DNA of 62,251 nucleotides from Gammaproteobacteria bacterium (GCA_015488555.1 WFNO01000005.1:1-62251); one strand, 5' to 3'. Shown: positions 18,678 to 31,254, counted from the stretch's first letter. A program made the numbers and translations. The notes: generated by a model not told the origin, from the letters alone.

Positions 18678-19240
18678 TGGTACGACATCCATACATTGAA
18701 TTCAGAGGCCTCACACCCAATAAGCCTCCCTTCGGTCAACGGGGGGCGGCCCTCATTGTCAGCCTGTTGATTCTCATCATTCTCACCCTCATCGGCGTCT
18801 CTGCCATGAGCACCTCCAGCCTGGAGGAAAAGATGGCAAGCAACACCCGTGATCTCAATCTCGCCTTCCAGGCTGCGGAGAGCGCACTCATGGATGCCGA
18901 GCGTTTCATCGACGATCTGGCCTCGGTCTCGGCCTTCGATGGCAGTGTCGCCGGCCTCTACCCGCCCGTAAGCGAGAATAACCCGCCACCCGATTTCTTC
19001 AGCGGTCCGGTGTGGGAACAAGCCATCGTCTACTCCGGCACTATCGATGGGGTAGCCAGCCCGCCACGTTACATCATCGAGCTGGTGGGCACCATGGGCA
19101 ACGAGGACATCAACATAGGCGACTACAGCTCTTCTTCCGGTGCGGGAGAGATCACCACTTTCCGCATCACCGCCCGTGGCACGGGAGGCAGCGACAGCGC
19201 CGTAGTTTACCTGCAGACCTATTACGGCAGAAACATCTGA
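18674..19240 (+). CDS. pilX: Type IV minor pilin PilX
   Basis: A 188-residue PilX-type prepilin: basic leader to GQRG|AALIVSLLILIILTLIGVSAM, then SSLEEKMASNTRDLNLAFQAAESAL, the PilX N-terminal motif. Start overlaps the pilW stop by four bases. It works with PilY1 and the other minor pilins at the pilus tip. Confidence 0.92.
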   Translation: MMVRHPYIEFRGLTPNKPPFGQRGAALIVSLLILIILTLIGVSAMSTSSLEEKMASNTRDLNLAFQAAESALMDAERFIDDLASVSAFDGSVAGLYPPVSENNPPPDFFSGPVWEQAIVYSGTIDGVASPPRYIIELVGTMGNEDINIGDYSSSSGAGEITTFRITARGTGGSDSAVVYLQTYYGRNI

Positions 19241-19276
19241 GAACAACGACTCAGATCACGACACGGGAGAACGAAC

Positions 19277-22200
19277 ATGAAGCAGTATTGCAAACAGCTC
19301 TCCGACCATTACGCCATTCCGGCAGTACCGTTCGCTCTAACTATGATCCTGATATGGGCAGCGAGCGGTATTGTACGCGCCGCACCTGGCACTCTGTCCC
19401 AGGTACCACTCTATTTGAATACCACCGTAGAACCCAACATCGTCTTCTTGTCCGATGATTCCACCAGCATGGATTGGGGCATGATGACCCCAGAAGAAGA
19501 AGAAGAAGGCACTATCCGGATCGGCCCAAGGCGATACTTTTATGCTCTGCCGGCAGAGGACAATCGCTTTTACTGGACCTTGGCCAGCGAAGAGGCACTG
19601 CTCAATATGGGTGTACCACATCCAGCAGATGGCGTGTGGCGCGCGCGCAACTCCGACTACAACAAGATCTACTATAACCCCGCTATCACCTACAAACCCT
19701 GGAAGGGCGTGAACATCAACGGTGACACCTACACAGATAGCCCCCCCACAGCTGCCTGGTTGGATCCCTACGATCCCTCCGCGGGCACCATGGACCTCAC
19801 TGCCCTGGTAAATTACGAAACTGAGCACGGCGATGATATAGAAGAATTTGAGGTAACCAACTATTATCCTGCCCGCTATTACACCTGGACGGACAGCAAT
19901 GGCAACGGGGAGGTGGATGCAGACGACGCCCACACCCTGGTGGAGATCACCGACACCCCCACGCCCATGACGCCCACACCCCCGGCCTTCTATATCGGTA
20001 GCGCTGAACGTACCGATTGCGCGGCCGCCCCTTTGTGCACCTATGAGGAAGAGATTCAGAACTTTGCCAATTGGTTCAGCTATTATCGAAAGCGCGAGTA
20101 CAGTGCCAAAAACGCCATCGGTGCCGTGGTCGCCGACATCAATTTCGGCCGCGTGGGTTATGGCACCCTGCACAACAACAACAATGTCAATATTCCAGTG
20201 GCCTCCATGAATACGAATCCCGCCACTGGAAATAAGCGTGCTGTCCTGGATCGCATCTATGCCACCACTTCAATCGGCGGGACCCCCTTGCGCGATCGCC
20301 TGCGCGATATAGGCCGCTACTTCGAGTGCGAGGATGGAAATTTCTTTGGCGTCAATGGTAGTAACTGCCCCATACTGCCTGCAGATCAGGGTGGCATGTG
20401 CCAGCAGAATTTCACTGTCCTCATGACCGATGGCTACTACAACGGCTGGTTCGACGGCCTGCCGAATCCCAATGCCGATGGCGACAACGACACGGCCTTC
20501 GACGGTGGCAGCTATGCGGACGGATTCAGCAACACCTTGGCTGATATCGCCATGCATTACTACGAGCGGGACCTGGCCATCGACTTGCCGAACGAAGTCC
20601 CCATCACTCCTGGAGTGGACGAAGCCTCGCATCAGCACATGGTCACCTATACCGTATCCTTCGGTGTTACAGGCACTCTCGACCCCGACGACACTAAGAC
20701 ACCCGGGGTGTCCAGCGACACAGACCCCACGGACCCGGCCTTCAGTTGGCCCGACCCCGACTCCGGCAATCCCCAGCGTATCGATGACCTGTGGCACGCC
20801 GCCTACAACGGACGTGGTCTGTTTCTGAGTGCCCACGATCCGGAATCCTTGAGCAAAGCCCTAAAAGATGCCCTGGTGGATGTCACTGAGCGTACCAGCA
20901 GTGCTGCAGCCGTAGCCTTCAATTCCACTAGTCTGGGCACTGGTACCGCAGTCTACCTGGCCCAGTTCAATTCCTCCTCCTGGCGAGGAGAATTGTACTC
21001 CTACGATCTCGATCCCTTCACCGGTGCCGTGGCCAGCACCCCCAATTGGCAAGCTTCTACGGTACTGGACAGGCAGGATCCAGCCAGCCGCTTCGTCATC
21101 ACCTATAATCGGGACACCAAGACTGGTGTACTATTCAAAAATCTGAACGACCTCGCAAAATTGCAGCAAGACGATCTCAACACCGGCCCAAGTGGCGTAC
21201 CCGATGGTCTGGGGCAAGATCGCATCGACTATCTGCGCGGCGACCGCAGCCATGAAGGCACGGGCAACAATTTCCGCATCCGCAGCAGCGTGCTTGGCGA
21301 CATCGTCCATTCCAACCCTGTCTACGTGGGTCAGCCGCGCATGAACTATCCAGATGCCTCGCCTTTCGGCACCGGCAGTGATGCCTATTCCAGCTTCAAG
21401 AGCGCTTGGGAAAATCGTGAAGGCGTGATCTACATCGGAGCCAATGACGGTATGCTGCACGGTTTCCGGGAAAGCGATGGTAAGGAAGTCCTGGCCTATG
21501 TTCCTTATGCCTTGTTCTCCACGGACGCCACCGCTGGCTTGCACTATCTGACCGATCCCGGGTATACCCACCGCTATTACGTGGATCTCAGCCCCGCGGT
21601 ATCCGATGTACGCATCAAGACGACGCCTTCCGGTTCCGTCGCCTGGCGCACCATTCTCGTCGGCGGCCTGCGTGCCGGTGGTCGCGGCCTGTTCGCCCTG
21701 GACATCACCGATCCCAGCAAGTTCACGGACACCTACGCGGATGACCTGGTACTGTGGGAATTTAGCAGCGAGGACGATCCAGACCTGGGATACACTTTCA
21801 GCAAGCCCATCATCGCACTCATGAACAATGGCCAATGGGCCGCCGTATTCGGCAACGGTTATAACGATACCGGCGACGGCGAAGCCAAGTTGTTCATCCT
21901 CTTCCTGGAAGGCGGCCTGGACGGCGTCTGGACCGCAGGCACCGACTACATCGAGATCACCACCAAGGCTGTGGACGGCCTGTCCTCGGTGAATCTGGTA
22001 GATCTGGATGGCAATGGCACTCCCGACCGTGCCTACGCCGGCGATCTCAACGGTAACCTGTGGGCCTTCGATCTCTCCGGCAGAGACGCCTCCAGTTGGG
22101 ACGTGGCCTACAAGACTGGCTCCACTCCCCAACCCCTATTCTCCTCGCCCGGTCAGCCCATCACTGCCAAGCCGGTGGCCGCCAAACAATTGGTCTCGGT

Positions 22201-22834
22201 GCAGGGCAATAACAACGATCCCAATCTCATGGTCTTTTTCGGAACTGGCCAGTACCTGGTAGACAGTGACCGCACCTCCACCGCCACTCAGTCCTTCTAC
22301 GGAATTTGGGACCATGGCAAGAAGAACATCGGCCGCGGGGACCTTCTGGCCCAGACCATCTCCTATCCCACGGCCGATACCCGTGTCACCACTGACACCA
22401 TGGTGGATTACAACACGCAGGACGGTTGGTATATCGACCTGGAGAGCGGCGAACGGGTAGCGGTCAACCCCAAGGTGCGGGGTGAATACGTGTTCTTCAA
22501 TACCCTCATTCCCGAGAGCACGCCTTGCACCTTCGGCGGCGACGGCTGGCTCATGGTGGTACGTCAGATCAACGGTGGCACGCCTGAGAAGCCAGTCTTC
22601 GACATCAACAACGACTTCGAAGTGGACGAATCGGACGTGGTGGACGACTCTGGCACCACCCGCGCCCCTGCCGGCCTTCGTTTCAATGAGGGCATCCCGG
22701 CCGAGTCCAATTTTCTGAGCAATAACCAGTATACGCCGGGCAGCAGTGGTGAACTGGTACAAAAAGCCATCGATGCTGGCTTGAATACCAGCCAGGGACG
22801 TCTGTCCTGGCAGGAATTGCGGCCCGACAACTGA
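19277..22834 (+). CDS. pilY1: Type IV pilus tip adhesin / assembly factor PilY1
   Basis: A 1185-residue exported protein. After a signal segment, a von Willebrand A-like N-terminal domain begins with NIVFLSDDSTSMDWG, a DxSxS metal site. The C-terminal half is the PilC/PilY1 propeller (GANDGMLHGFRESDGKEVLAYVP; WRTILVGGLRAGGRGLFALDIT). At least three Asp-rich loops resemble calcium sites: DSNGNGEVDADD, DLDGNGTPDRAYAGDLNGN and DINNDFEVDESD. Calcium-dependent control of retraction is known for PilY1. A GGGAGA ribosome site precedes the ATG. Length is typical. Confidence 0.94.
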   Translation: MKQYCKQLSDHYAIPAVPFALTMILIWAASGIVRAAPGTLSQVPLYLNTTVEPNIVFLSDDSTSMDWGMMTPEEEEEGTIRIGPRRYFYALPAEDNRFYWTLASEEALLNMGVPHPADGVWRARNSDYNKIYYNPAITYKPWKGVNINGDTYTDSPPTAAWLDPYDPSAGTMDLTALVNYETEHGDDIEEFEVTNYYPARYYTWTDSNGNGEVDADDAHTLVEITDTPTPMTPTPPAFYIGSAERTDCAAAPLCTYEEEIQNFANWFSYYRKREYSAKNAIGAVVADINFGRVGYGTLHNNNNVNIPVASMNTNPATGNKRAVLDRIYATTSIGGTPLRDRLRDIGRYFECEDGNFFGVNGSNCPILPADQGGMCQQNFTVLMTDGYYNGWFDGLPNPNADGDNDTAFDGGSYADGFSNTLADIAMHYYERDLAIDLPNEVPITPGVDEASHQHMVTYTVSFGVTGTLDPDDTKTPGVSSDTDPTDPAFSWPDPDSGNPQRIDDLWHAAYNGRGLFLSAHDPESLSKALKDALVDVTERTSSAAAVAFNSTSLGTGTAVYLAQFNSSSWRGELYSYDLDPFTGAVASTPNWQASTVLDRQDPASRFVITYNRDTKTGVLFKNLNDLAKLQQDDLNTGPSGVPDGLGQDRIDYLRGDRSHEGTGNNFRIRSSVLGDIVHSNPVYVGQPRMNYPDASPFGTGSDAYSSFKSAWENREGVIYIGANDGMLHGFRESDGKEVLAYVPYALFSTDATAGLHYLTDPGYTHRYYVDLSPAVSDVRIKTTPSGSVAWRTILVGGLRAGGRGLFALDITDPSKFTDTYADDLVLWEFSSEDDPDLGYTFSKPIIALMNNGQWAAVFGNGYNDTGDGEAKLFILFLEGGLDGVWTAGTDYIEITTKAVDGLSSVNLVDLDGNGTPDRAYAGDLNGNLWAFDLSGRDASSWDVAYKTGSTPQPLFSSPGQPITAKPVAAKQLVSVQGNNNDPNLMVFFGTGQYLVDSDRTSTATQSFYGIWDHGKKNIGRGDLLAQTISYPTADTRVTTDTMVDYNTQDGWYIDLESGERVAVNPKVRGEYVFFNTLIPESTPCTFGGDGWLMVVRQINGGTPEKPVFDINNDFEVDESDVVDDSGTTRAPAGLRFNEGIPAESNFLSNNQYTPGSSGELVQKAIDAGLNTSQGRLSWQELRPDN

Positions 22835-22862
22835 GATAACCGACGCAATGGAGAAAGCGCAC

Positions 22863-23261
22863 ATGGCATCACAATATCTCGCACAGCAAGCGATCCGCCT
22901 CTTCTGGACAGTACTGCTGGCGACAACGACATTGCTACCGGCTATCGCCAGTGCCCATGAACTCCCAGAATACTATCCTGCAGGGTTCCAGTTGGTGGGC
23001 ACTATCCAACGCATCGATACCAGTCGCAATCTGCTGGTACTCGACGACGTTCGCCTGCCCTATAGCCCCAACTTCAAGGTGCACACCCTGAACACCGAAT
23101 TTGGGACTATCCATGACCTGCGCCCAGGACTCAAGATCGGAGTCAAAATGTTACCCGCCCGTAATGGCCAGTTTTTAATCTCTGAGGTCTGGGTGCTACC
23201 CAAAGACTACCGCCAGCATTTCCGTGTTACACCATCGCGTCCCGGAGGAGGAAAATCATGA
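22863..23261 (+). CDS. PilY2-like small exported protein
   Basis: A ~132-residue protein with a signal peptide ending near AIASA. It lies between pilY1 and pilE exactly where P. aeruginosa has pilY2. The mature part contains GFQLVGTIQRIDTSRNLLVL, a short beta-rich OB-like pattern. The ATG at 22863 has GGAGA upstream; the frame opens at 22848. It overlaps pilE by four bases. Function of PilY2 is poorly defined; assignment is by position, size and export signal. Confidence 0.65.
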   Translation: MASQYLAQQAIRLFWTVLLATTTLLPAIASAHELPEYYPAGFQLVGTIQRIDTSRNLLVLDDVRLPYSPNFKVHTLNTEFGTIHDLRPGLKIGVKMLPARNGQFLISEVWVLPKDYRQHFRVTPSRPGGGKS

Positions 23262-23680
23262 ATGGGAGACGCCACGATCGGATACTCACATGGGAATACA
23301 CACGGGGCTTTACACTCATCGAACTGGTGATCGCAATGGCCATCATCGGCTTGCTGGCAGCCCTGGCGTACCCAGCCTACAACAGCCATATGACGCAGAC
23401 ACGGCGCAGCGACGGCCAAGCTGCTCTACTGGACATCATGGCCAAGCAGGAGCGCTACTACACGGAAAATCATACCTACACCACCGACCTGTCCGAGCTG
23501 CCAGCCAAACCTACCAGCAAGGAAGGATTCTACACCATCAGCGTCAGCACCTGCGATACGGGCACTATCGCCCAATGCGTACAACTCACCGCGACCCCCG
23601 TGAGCGGCGGTCCCCAGGAGTCCGATGGTCCCCTGACCCTGAACTCCAGAGGACAGAAAACCCCTGTAGACAAGTGGTAA
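23258..23680 (+). CDS. pilE: Type IV minor pilin PilE
   Basis: A 140-residue prepilin with TRG|FTLIELVIAMAIIGLLAALAYP, the canonical type IVa start, then YNSHMTQTRRSDGQAALLDIMAKQERYYTENHTYT, the PilE-family extension. Two cysteines (STCDTG and AQCVQL) form the likely disulfide of the D-region. Last gene of the minor pilin operon; ispH converges on it, as in Pseudomonas. Confidence 0.92.
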   Translation: MNGRRHDRILTWEYTRGFTLIELVIAMAIIGLLAALAYPAYNSHMTQTRRSDGQAALLDIMAKQERYYTENHTYTTDLSELPAKPTSKEGFYTISVSTCDTGTIAQCVQLTATPVSGGPQESDGPLTLNSRGQKTPVDKW

Positions 23681-23821
23681 GCCACGGCATGACGCCCCCT
23701 GAAGAACGCTCCGAATCCCACTGCACAGAGGCATCGCCCGTACTAACTACCGGCATCTGGCCGAAAGGAAAGGACTAGGATGAGACAGATGGAAGAACGA
23801 CTACGATAGAACCCGGACAAT

Positions 23822-24778
23822 CTACCGGCCGCGGACCTGCGGTGCCGCAACCTGTAATTCCCGCGGCAAAGAGAACACCACGTCTTCGCTACGCCCGTCC
23901 AGTTCGACGACCGGTCCGCCTCCCCATTCCAGCAGACGCTGGACCACTTCCTGTACGAGAATCTCGGGTACCGAGGCCCCAGCCGTCACGCCTACCCGCG
24001 TCATATTCTCCAACCAGGCACGCCGAATCTCCACCGCCGAATCGATGAGATAGGCTTCGGCCCCTTCCCGCTCGGCGATTTCGCGCAAGCGGTTGGAGTT
24101 GGAACTGTTGCGCGACCCCACCACCAGTACCAGCTTGCAAGCGGCCGCCAGGCGCTTCACCGCATCCTGGCGGTTCTGAGTAGCATAGCAGATATCATCC
24201 TTGCGCGGCCCGACGATGCGCGGAAAGCGTGCCTTCAGAGCGGCGATGATCTGCGCCGTATCGTCCACAGACAGGGTAGTCTGAGTCACATAGGCCAATC
24301 GCTCGGGATCACGGACCTGCAGACGTGCGACATCGGCCTCCATCTCCACCAGATACATGCTGCCTTGTCCTTCCCGGCACTGTCCCAGAGTCCCTTCCAC
24401 CTCGGGATGTCCAGCATGGCCGATGAGCACGCATTCCCGGCCTTCCGCTAGATGACGGGCCACCTCCACATGGACCTTGGTCACCAGCGGGCAAGTGGCG
24501 TCGAAGACTTGCAATTCCCGAGCCGCAGCCTCTTCCCGTACCGCTTGCGACACACCGTGGGCGCTGAAGACCACTGCCGTGCGCGGCGGCACCTCGTGCA
24601 ACTCTTCCACGAATACAGCCCCGCGCTCACGCAGACGCTCCACCACATAGCGGTTGTGCACCACTTCGTGCCGTACGTAGACCGGGGCACCGCATTGGGC
24701 CAGCACCTGTTCCACGATCTCGATAGCACGATTGACGCCTGCACAGAAACCGCGTGGATTGGCCAGCAAGATCTCCAT
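23822..24778 (-). CDS. ispH: 4-hydroxy-3-methylbut-2-enyl diphosphate reductase IspH
   Basis: The 318-residue iron-sulfur enzyme makes IPP and DMAPP in the last step of the MEP pathway. [19 protein letters not shown] includes Cys12; [12 protein letters not shown] and [14 protein letters not shown] carry the other two cluster cysteines; [13 protein letters not shown] and [12 protein letters not shown] are the substrate motifs. The ATG at 24778 lies two bases after the lspA stop. A much longer open frame upstream runs antisense-frame through lspA and is not used. Confidence 0.96.
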   Translation of the reverse strand: MEILLANPRGFCAGVNRAIEIVEQVLAQCGAPVYVRHEVVHNRYVVERLRERGAVFVEELHEVPPRTAVVFSAHGVSQAVREEAAARELQVFDATCPLVTKVHVEVARHLAEGRECVLIGHAGHPEVEGTLGQCREGQGSMYLVEMEADVARLQVRDPERLAYVTQTTLSVDDTAQIIAALKARFPRIVGPRKDDICYATQNRQDAVKRLAAACKLVLVVGSRNSSNSNRLREIAEREGAEAYLIDSAVEIRRAWLENMTRVGVTAGASVPEILVQEVVQRLLEWGGGPVVELDGRSEDVVFSLPRELQVAAPQVRGR

Positions 24779-24780
24779 GA

Positions 24781-25320
24781 TCACCCATCCTCTCTCGAAC
24801 CCAGCTTCGTTCCGGATGGCGAAGCTCGCCCGGGCCTGCGGAAGCTGTCGGCGATCAGCAGTACCGCCCCCACGGTGATAGCGGAGTCCGCCACGTTGAA
24901 GGCTGGCCAGTGCCAGTCCCGGTAATAGACATCGATGAAGTCTACCACATAGCCCAGCTGCAAGCGGTCCCAGACATTGCCCAAAGCACCACCCAGCACC
25001 AGTGCCAAGGCCGTACCCTGCCACTTCTCTTCGCGTGGCAGGCGACGTAACCACCACACGATCACCGCACTCACTATCAAAGCCACCCCCGTAAAGAACC
25101 AACGCTGCCAACCACCTGCATCGCTGAGTAGGCTGAAGGCTGCACCGGGGTTGTGCACCAGGGTCAGATTGAGGAAGGGCAATACGGGCAGTGGCTGATG
25201 CAGTTCCAGGAAACGACTGGCCAGAGCCTTGGTGCTCTGATCCAGGACCACCACCACTGCCGCCAAGGCCAGCCAGCCCATGGGCCAACGCTGCGTCTCG
25301 TGTCCGCTGGAAATGTCCAT
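24781..25320 (-). CDS. lspA: Lipoprotein signal peptidase LspA
   Basis: A 179-residue inner-membrane aspartyl peptidase with four helices. It removes lipoprotein signal peptides after diacylglyceryl transfer. Catalytic Asp118 is in GNVWDRL and Asp145 in [16 protein letters not shown] is the third conserved block. It follows ileS by six bases and precedes ispH by two, the usual gammaproteobacterial order, though no fkpB lies between. Confidence 0.96.
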   Translation of the reverse strand: MDISSGHETQRWPMGWLALAAVVVVLDQSTKALASRFLELHQPLPVLPFLNLTLVHNPGAAFSLLSDAGGWQRWFFTGVALIVSAVIVWWLRRLPREEKWQGTALALVLGGALGNVWDRLQLGYVVDFIDVYYRDWHWPAFNVADSAITVGAVLLIADSFRRPGRASPSGTKLGSREDG

Positions 25321-25326
25321 GGTCCT

Positions 25327-28164
25327 TCAGGCGTAGCAGCGCACTTCGCCCGCTCCGGTGACGTTGCACAGGCAACGGCCGCAGAGTCCCGGATGATCGG
25401 CATCGCGGCCCACGTCCGGCCGGTGATGCCAGCAGCGCACGCACTTGGGATGCGGCGAGCGCTTCGCCACCACCCACAAGCCGTCACCACCCTGGGTGAC
25501 CCCGGCTGGGCGTTCCCCTTCTGGATGCAGGCGGGCCTCGGAAGTGATGAGCACGAAGCGCAACTCGTCCTCCAGACGAGAGAGAAGCCGGTACCGCTCC
25601 GGCGCACAATAGAGATCCACCTCAGCGTCCAAGGAGGCCCCGATCTCTCCGGCCACCCGTATTTTTTCCAACTCTTGGCTCACCGCCTCGCGCACCCCGA
25701 TTACCTGGTCCCAGAAAGCGAAATCCATGGACCCGGCCTGCAGCCGTTCGGGGAAGTCCTCCACCACCTGGTACCAGGTCTCCAGAAACACCGAGTCACC
25801 TCGCCTGCCTGGGATATGCTGCCAGATGTCCTCGGCGGTGAAACTGAGAATGGGGGCGATCCAGCGTACCAGGGCCTCCACTACGTGATAGAGGGCGCTC
25901 TGGGCCGAGCGCCGCGCCAGGCTGTCGGCCGGCGTGGTGTACTGGCGGTCCTTGATGATGTCCAGATAGAAGGCCCCCATGTCCACGGTGCAGAAGTTGT
26001 GTACCTTCTGATAGATCTGATGGAATTCGAAGTCTTCGTAGGCGCGGCGAATCTCCCCTTGCAGCTGCCCCGCCCGCGCTACCGCCCAGCGGTCCAGGGC
26101 CAGCATCTCGGACTCCGGGATCAGGTGAGCGGCGGGATCGAAGCCGTTGAGATTGGCCAGCAGGAAGCGCGCCGTATTGCGCATGCGCCGGTAGGCATCG
26201 GCCATGCGCTTGAGAATCTCCTCGGAGACACTCATCTCCCCGCGGTAGTCGATGGCCGCCACCCACAGGCGCAGGATGTCGGCTCCCAGCGTATCCACCA
26301 CCTTCTGCGGGGCGATGACGTTGCCCAGGGACTTGGACATCTTGCGCCCCTGGGCATCCACCGTGAAACCGTGCGTGAGCACGGTGCGGTAGGGCGCCCG
26401 CCCGTCCATGGCCACGCCGGTGAGCAGGGAGGATTGGAACCAGCCGCGATGCTGGTCGGAACCCTCCAGATAGAGATCGGCTGGCCAGGCCAATTGCGGG
26501 TTGCGGCGCAATACGCAGAAATGGGTGACCCCTGAATCGAACCACACGTCCAGGGTGTCCTTCACCTTGTCGTAGTCGGCGGCCTCCTCGCCCAGCAATT
26601 CCGCCGCATCCAGCGCGAACCAGGCTTCGATACCGCCCTCCGCCACCCGGCGCGCCACTGCCTCCAGCAGCTCTCCGGTACGAGGATGCAGTTCACCGGT
26701 GCGCTTGTGGGTGAACAACGGAATGGGTACCCCCCAGGTCCGCTGGCGGGAGATACACCAGTCGGGGCGCCCCGCCACCATGGCCTCGATGCGCGCCCGC
26801 CCCCATTCCGGCAGCCAGCGCACCTCACCGATGGCCTGCAGCGCCGCCTCCCGCAACCCCGCCTGGTCCATGCTGATGAACCACTGGGGCGTGGCACGAA
26901 AGATGATAGGCGTCTTGTGCCGCCAGCAATGGGGATAGCTGTGGGTGAGGGCCTCCTCGTGGAGCAACATGTCCCGGGCCTTGAGCACCTCGATGACATG
27001 GTCGTTGGCGGTGAACACGTGTTCGCCCTCGAACAAGGGCGTGCCAGGCCGAAAACGCCCTTCCCCATCCACGGGGTTGTCCACCGGCAGGCCGTAGCAG
27101 CTGCCCACCACGTAGTCCTCCTGGCCGTGCCCGGGCGCGGTGTGCACGGCCCCGGTGCCGCTCTCCGCCGTCACGTGCTCGCCGAGGACGATGGGTACCT
27201 CGCGCGCGTAGAAGGGATGCTGCAGCTTGAGTCCTTCCAGATCCGCGCCCTTGCAATAGGCGAGCACGTGGTAGTCTTCGATGCCGTAGCGCAACATGAC
27301 GTCCTTGAGCAGGGCATCGGCCAACAGCAGGCGCTCGGGCCCGCGCTCGGTGGTGCACTGCACCACCACATAGTCGAATTCCGGATTGAGGGCCACCGCC
27401 TGATTGGCCGGCAACGTCCAGGGTGTGGTGGTCCAGATCACCACCGACAAGGGCCCAGAACCTTCGTGCCCCGGCACGTGATGGCAGCGCGCCAGCAGGG
27501 CCTCTTCGTCCAGCACTTCGAAACGCACGTCGATGGCGGGCGAAGTGCGCTCGGCATATTCCACCTCGGCCTCCGCCAGCGCGGAACCACAGTCGCTGCA
27601 CCAATGCACGGGCTTGTAGCCCTTGTGCAGATGGCCGCGCTCGATGATCCGGCCGAGGGCACGGATGATGTCCGCCTCGAAGGCGAAATCCATGGTGAGA
27701 TAGGGTTGCGACCAGTCTCCCAGCACCCCCAGGCGCTGGAAATCACGCCGCTGTCGCTCCACCTGGCGGGCGGCGTACTCGCGGCAGGCCCGGCGGAACC
27801 GGTTGGCCTCCACCTGCACCCCCGCCTTGCCGATCCGTTTCTCCACGTTGAGTTCGATGGGCAGGCCGTGGCAATCCCAGCCCGGCACGTAAGGGGCGTC
27901 ATAGCCCTCCAGGGACTTGGCCTTGACGATGATGTCCTTGAGTACCTTGTTGACGGCGTGGCCGATGTGGATCTCGCCGTTGGCATAGGGCGGGCCGTCG
28001 TGGAGGACGTATTTGGGGGCGCCGGCGCGTGCTTCGCGCAACCGGCGGTAGAGATCCATCTCCTGCCAGGCCGCCAGGAACTGGGGCTCGCGCTGGGCCA
28101 GGTTGGCCTTCATGGCGAAGGCCGTGCGCGGCAGATTCAGGGTGGCTTTGTAGTCTTCACTCAT
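25327..28164 (-). CDS. ileS: Isoleucyl-tRNA synthetase
   Basis: A 945-residue class I synthetase. [15 protein letters not shown] (HIGH at 66-69) and RKMSKSLGN are the ATP-site signatures. The editing domain lies between them ([14 protein letters not shown]). The C-terminal zinc finger is [14 protein letters not shown]...CGRC. Length is normal for the bacterial type. It is part of ribF-ileS-lspA-ispH. Confidence 0.98.
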   Translation of the reverse strand: MSEDYKATLNLPRTAFAMKANLAQREPQFLAAWQEMDLYRRLREARAGAPKYVLHDGPPYANGEIHIGHAVNKVLKDIIVKAKSLEGYDAPYVPGWDCHGLPIELNVEKRIGKAGVQVEANRFRRACREYAARQVERQRRDFQRLGVLGDWSQPYLTMDFAFEADIIRALGRIIERGHLHKGYKPVHWCSDCGSALAEAEVEYAERTSPAIDVRFEVLDEEALLARCHHVPGHEGSGPLSVVIWTTTPWTLPANQAVALNPEFDYVVVQCTTERGPERLLLADALLKDVMLRYGIEDYHVLAYCKGADLEGLKLQHPFYAREVPIVLGEHVTAESGTGAVHTAPGHGQEDYVVGSCYGLPVDNPVDGEGRFRPGTPLFEGEHVFTANDHVIEVLKARDMLLHEEALTHSYPHCWRHKTPIIFRATPQWFISMDQAGLREAALQAIGEVRWLPEWGRARIEAMVAGRPDWCISRQRTWGVPIPLFTHKRTGELHPRTGELLEAVARRVAEGGIEAWFALDAAELLGEEAADYDKVKDTLDVWFDSGVTHFCVLRRNPQLAWPADLYLEGSDQHRGWFQSSLLTGVAMDGRAPYRTVLTHGFTVDAQGRKMSKSLGNVIAPQKVVDTLGADILRLWVAAIDYRGEMSVSEEILKRMADAYRRMRNTARFLLANLNGFDPAAHLIPESEMLALDRWAVARAGQLQGEIRRAYEDFEFHQIYQKVHNFCTVDMGAFYLDIIKDRQYTTPADSLARRSAQSALYHVVEALVRWIAPILSFTAEDIWQHIPGRRGDSVFLETWYQVVEDFPERLQAGSMDFAFWDQVIGVREAVSQELEKIRVAGEIGASLDAEVDLYCAPERYRLLSRLEDELRFVLITSEARLHPEGERPAGVTQGGDGLWVVAKRSPHPKCVRCWHHRPDVGRDADHPGLCGRCLCNVTGAGEVRCYA

Positions 28165-28239
28165 GAAACATGGCGCTCGTCGTTTTCGATGCTGCGTGCA
28201 ACACCCGCCCGGCGACCGGGGTACGGCACCAGACCGGAA

Positions 28240-29220
<981 letters not shown>

Positions 29221-29400
29221 TGCGCCAATTTCATCGATCCCAATTTCAACTCAATGGTTTCACCCAATCCCGTTCGGTGCCATCGCCGGCGCACCCGCGA
29301 AATGCTGCATTATAGCACCACAGTAGTGCTGCAGCGCCGCGATCTCAAAACCGGGATTAAAACAGGGATACAAAAAGGGGGCACGTCCAAAGGGAAAGGT

Positions 29401-30957
29401 TCAACCGCGCAGCAGGGTGCGCAGGTGCAGGCCCGCCAGGCGCAAGACCAGGAAATAACTTCCCGCGCCCACCACCACCAGCCCCGCCAGCACCGCTGCC
29501 CGGGTCGGCCAGCTCCAGCCGCCCCAGTGCGCCATCTCCGCGGACAGCGCATGGAGCAGCCCGGCCATCGCCAGACTGGCCACGGCCACCTGCACTAGCA
29601 GGCGCCCCCAGCCGGGAGCTGGCCGATAACCGGCATCGCGGCGCAGCCAGACCAGGAGCAATCCGGCATTGAGGAAGGCGGCCAGCGAGGTGGCCAGTGC
29701 CAAACCGGCATGGGGGCCGGGCACATCCAGCAACACCATGGGCACCACGAAGGCCACGTTGAGCCCCATGTTGGCCACCATGGCCACCACGGCGGCGCGT
29801 ACCGGGGTGCGCGTGTCCTGGCGGGCATAGAATCCCGGGGCCAGCACTTTCACCAGAATGAAGCCCACCAGGCCCAGGGCATAGGCCATGAGGCTCAGGC
29901 GGGACATGGCCACGTCTTCCAGGGTGAAGGCCCCGTACTGGAACAGGGTCACCAGGAGCGGCCCGGCCAGCACCACCAGGGCCACCGCCGCAGGCACGCC
30001 GATGACCACCGCCAGGCGCAGGGCCCAGTCCAGGGTGGCGAGGAAGGCCCTGGGGTCGTCCTCGGCATGGCGCCGGGACAGGGCCGGCAGGATCACGGTG
30101 GCCAGAGCGATACCGAACACCCCCAAAGGAAACTCCACCAGGCGGTCGGAGAAATAGAGCCAGCTGACGCTACCGGTCACCAGGAAGGAAGCGATGAGGG
30201 TATCGAACAAGAGATTGATCTGCGCCACGGAGGAGCCGAAGATCCCGGGCAGCATGAGCCGTACCACCCGCTGTACCCCTTCGTGCCGCCAGTGCAAGCG
30301 CGGCCGTGGCAAGAGCCCCAGGGCCCGCAGATAGGGCAACTGGAAGAGCAGCTGTACCACCCCGGCCAGCAATACCCCCCAGGCCAGTGCGGTCACCGGC
30401 TCCGCCAGCCGCGGGGCCAGCCACAGGGCCGCGGCGATGAGGCAGAGATTGAGCAGGGCTGGCGTAAAAGCGGGGACGGCGAAGCGCCCGTAACTGTTGA
30501 GGATACCGCCAGCCAGGGCGGTGAGCGAAATAAACAGGATGTAAGGAAAGGTGATGCGGATCATCTCCGCCGTGAGGTCGAACTTGGCCGACTCCTGCAA
30601 GAAGCCCGGGGCGAAGATCAACACCAGCAAGGGCGCCGCCACGATGCCCGCCACCGTCACCAGGCACAACACCCCGCCCAACACGCCCACCACGCTGTCC
30701 ACCAATTGCCGAACCGCGGCGCCATCGCGCCGGCTCTTGTATTCGGCAAGCACCGGCACGAAGGCCTGGGAGAAGGCCCCCTCCCCGAACAGGCGGCGCA
30801 GGAAATTGGGAATCTTGAAGGCGACGAAAAAGGCATCCGCCCCCACGCCGGCCCCGAAGGCACGCGCGATGACGATGTCGCGCAGCAGCCCCAGCACCCG
30901 AGAGATGCCGGTCATGGCCCCCACCGTGGCGGTGGAACGCAGCAAGCGCCGGCTCAT
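29401..30957 (-). CDS. murJ: Lipid II flippase MurJ
   Basis: A 518-residue membrane protein of the MOP superfamily with about 14 helices. The start MSRRLLRSTATVGAMTGISRVLGLLRD and the GADAFFVAFKIPNFLRRLFGEGAFSQAFVPV block are MurJ signatures. It moves lipid II to the periplasm for peptidoglycan synthesis. I place the start at 30957; the frame is open for 200 bases further without homology. A 180-base gap separates it from ribF. Confidence 0.96.
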   Translation of the reverse strand: MSRRLLRSTATVGAMTGISRVLGLLRDIVIARAFGAGVGADAFFVAFKIPNFLRRLFGEGAFSQAFVPVLAEYKSRRDGAAVRQLVDSVVGVLGGVLCLVTVAGIVAAPLLVLIFAPGFLQESAKFDLTAEMIRITFPYILFISLTALAGGILNSYGRFAVPAFTPALLNLCLIAAALWLAPRLAEPVTALAWGVLLAGVVQLLFQLPYLRALGLLPRPRLHWRHEGVQRVVRLMLPGIFGSSVAQINLLFDTLIASFLVTGSVSWLYFSDRLVEFPLGVFGIALATVILPALSRRHAEDDPRAFLATLDWALRLAVVIGVPAAVALVVLAGPLLVTLFQYGAFTLEDVAMSRLSLMAYALGLVGFILVKVLAPGFYARQDTRTPVRAAVVAMVANMGLNVAFVVPMVLLDVPGPHAGLALATSLAAFLNAGLLLVWLRRDAGYRPAPGWGRLLVQVAVASLAMAGLLHALSAEMAHWGGWSWPTRAAVLAGLVVVGAGSYFLVLRLAGLHLRTLLRG

Positions 30958-31225
30958 GGACGGCGGCCTACCCGCCGGTGCACCGGCATGCAACGAGCGC
31001 CTCCCGGCGGGCGCAAAGCCGGGGGTACTTCGACAGCGGGCGGAACGCAAGGGCGGTGGGAAAGAGAAGGGCTGGGGCGCGAGCACACAGTGCCGGACAT
31101 CGGCGGGATGATACTGGCCTGTAGCATGCGGTACAAGTTTCCTCCCCCCCAGTTTCGTCCCCAACTTTGTCTACCAGGTCCCCACCCCCTTATCGGCGGC
31201 GCCAACATCCATTTCCAGCGCTCAT

Positions 31226-31254
31226 TTGACAAACAGGCCCAAAATCCTCATAGT
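31226..31254 (+). promoter_or_regulatory. Sigma70-type promoter of rpsT
   Basis: TTGACA (31226-31231), a 17-base spacer and CATAGT (31249-31254, four of six matches). It lies in the divergent murJ/rpsT gap, about 42 bases before the TTG start. Confidence 0.65.

Noticed and set aside
23822..25477. A 551-codon open frame covering ispH and extending upstream
   Set aside because: Only the part from 24778 has IspH homology; the extension runs in another frame over lspA and ileS, both clearly coding.
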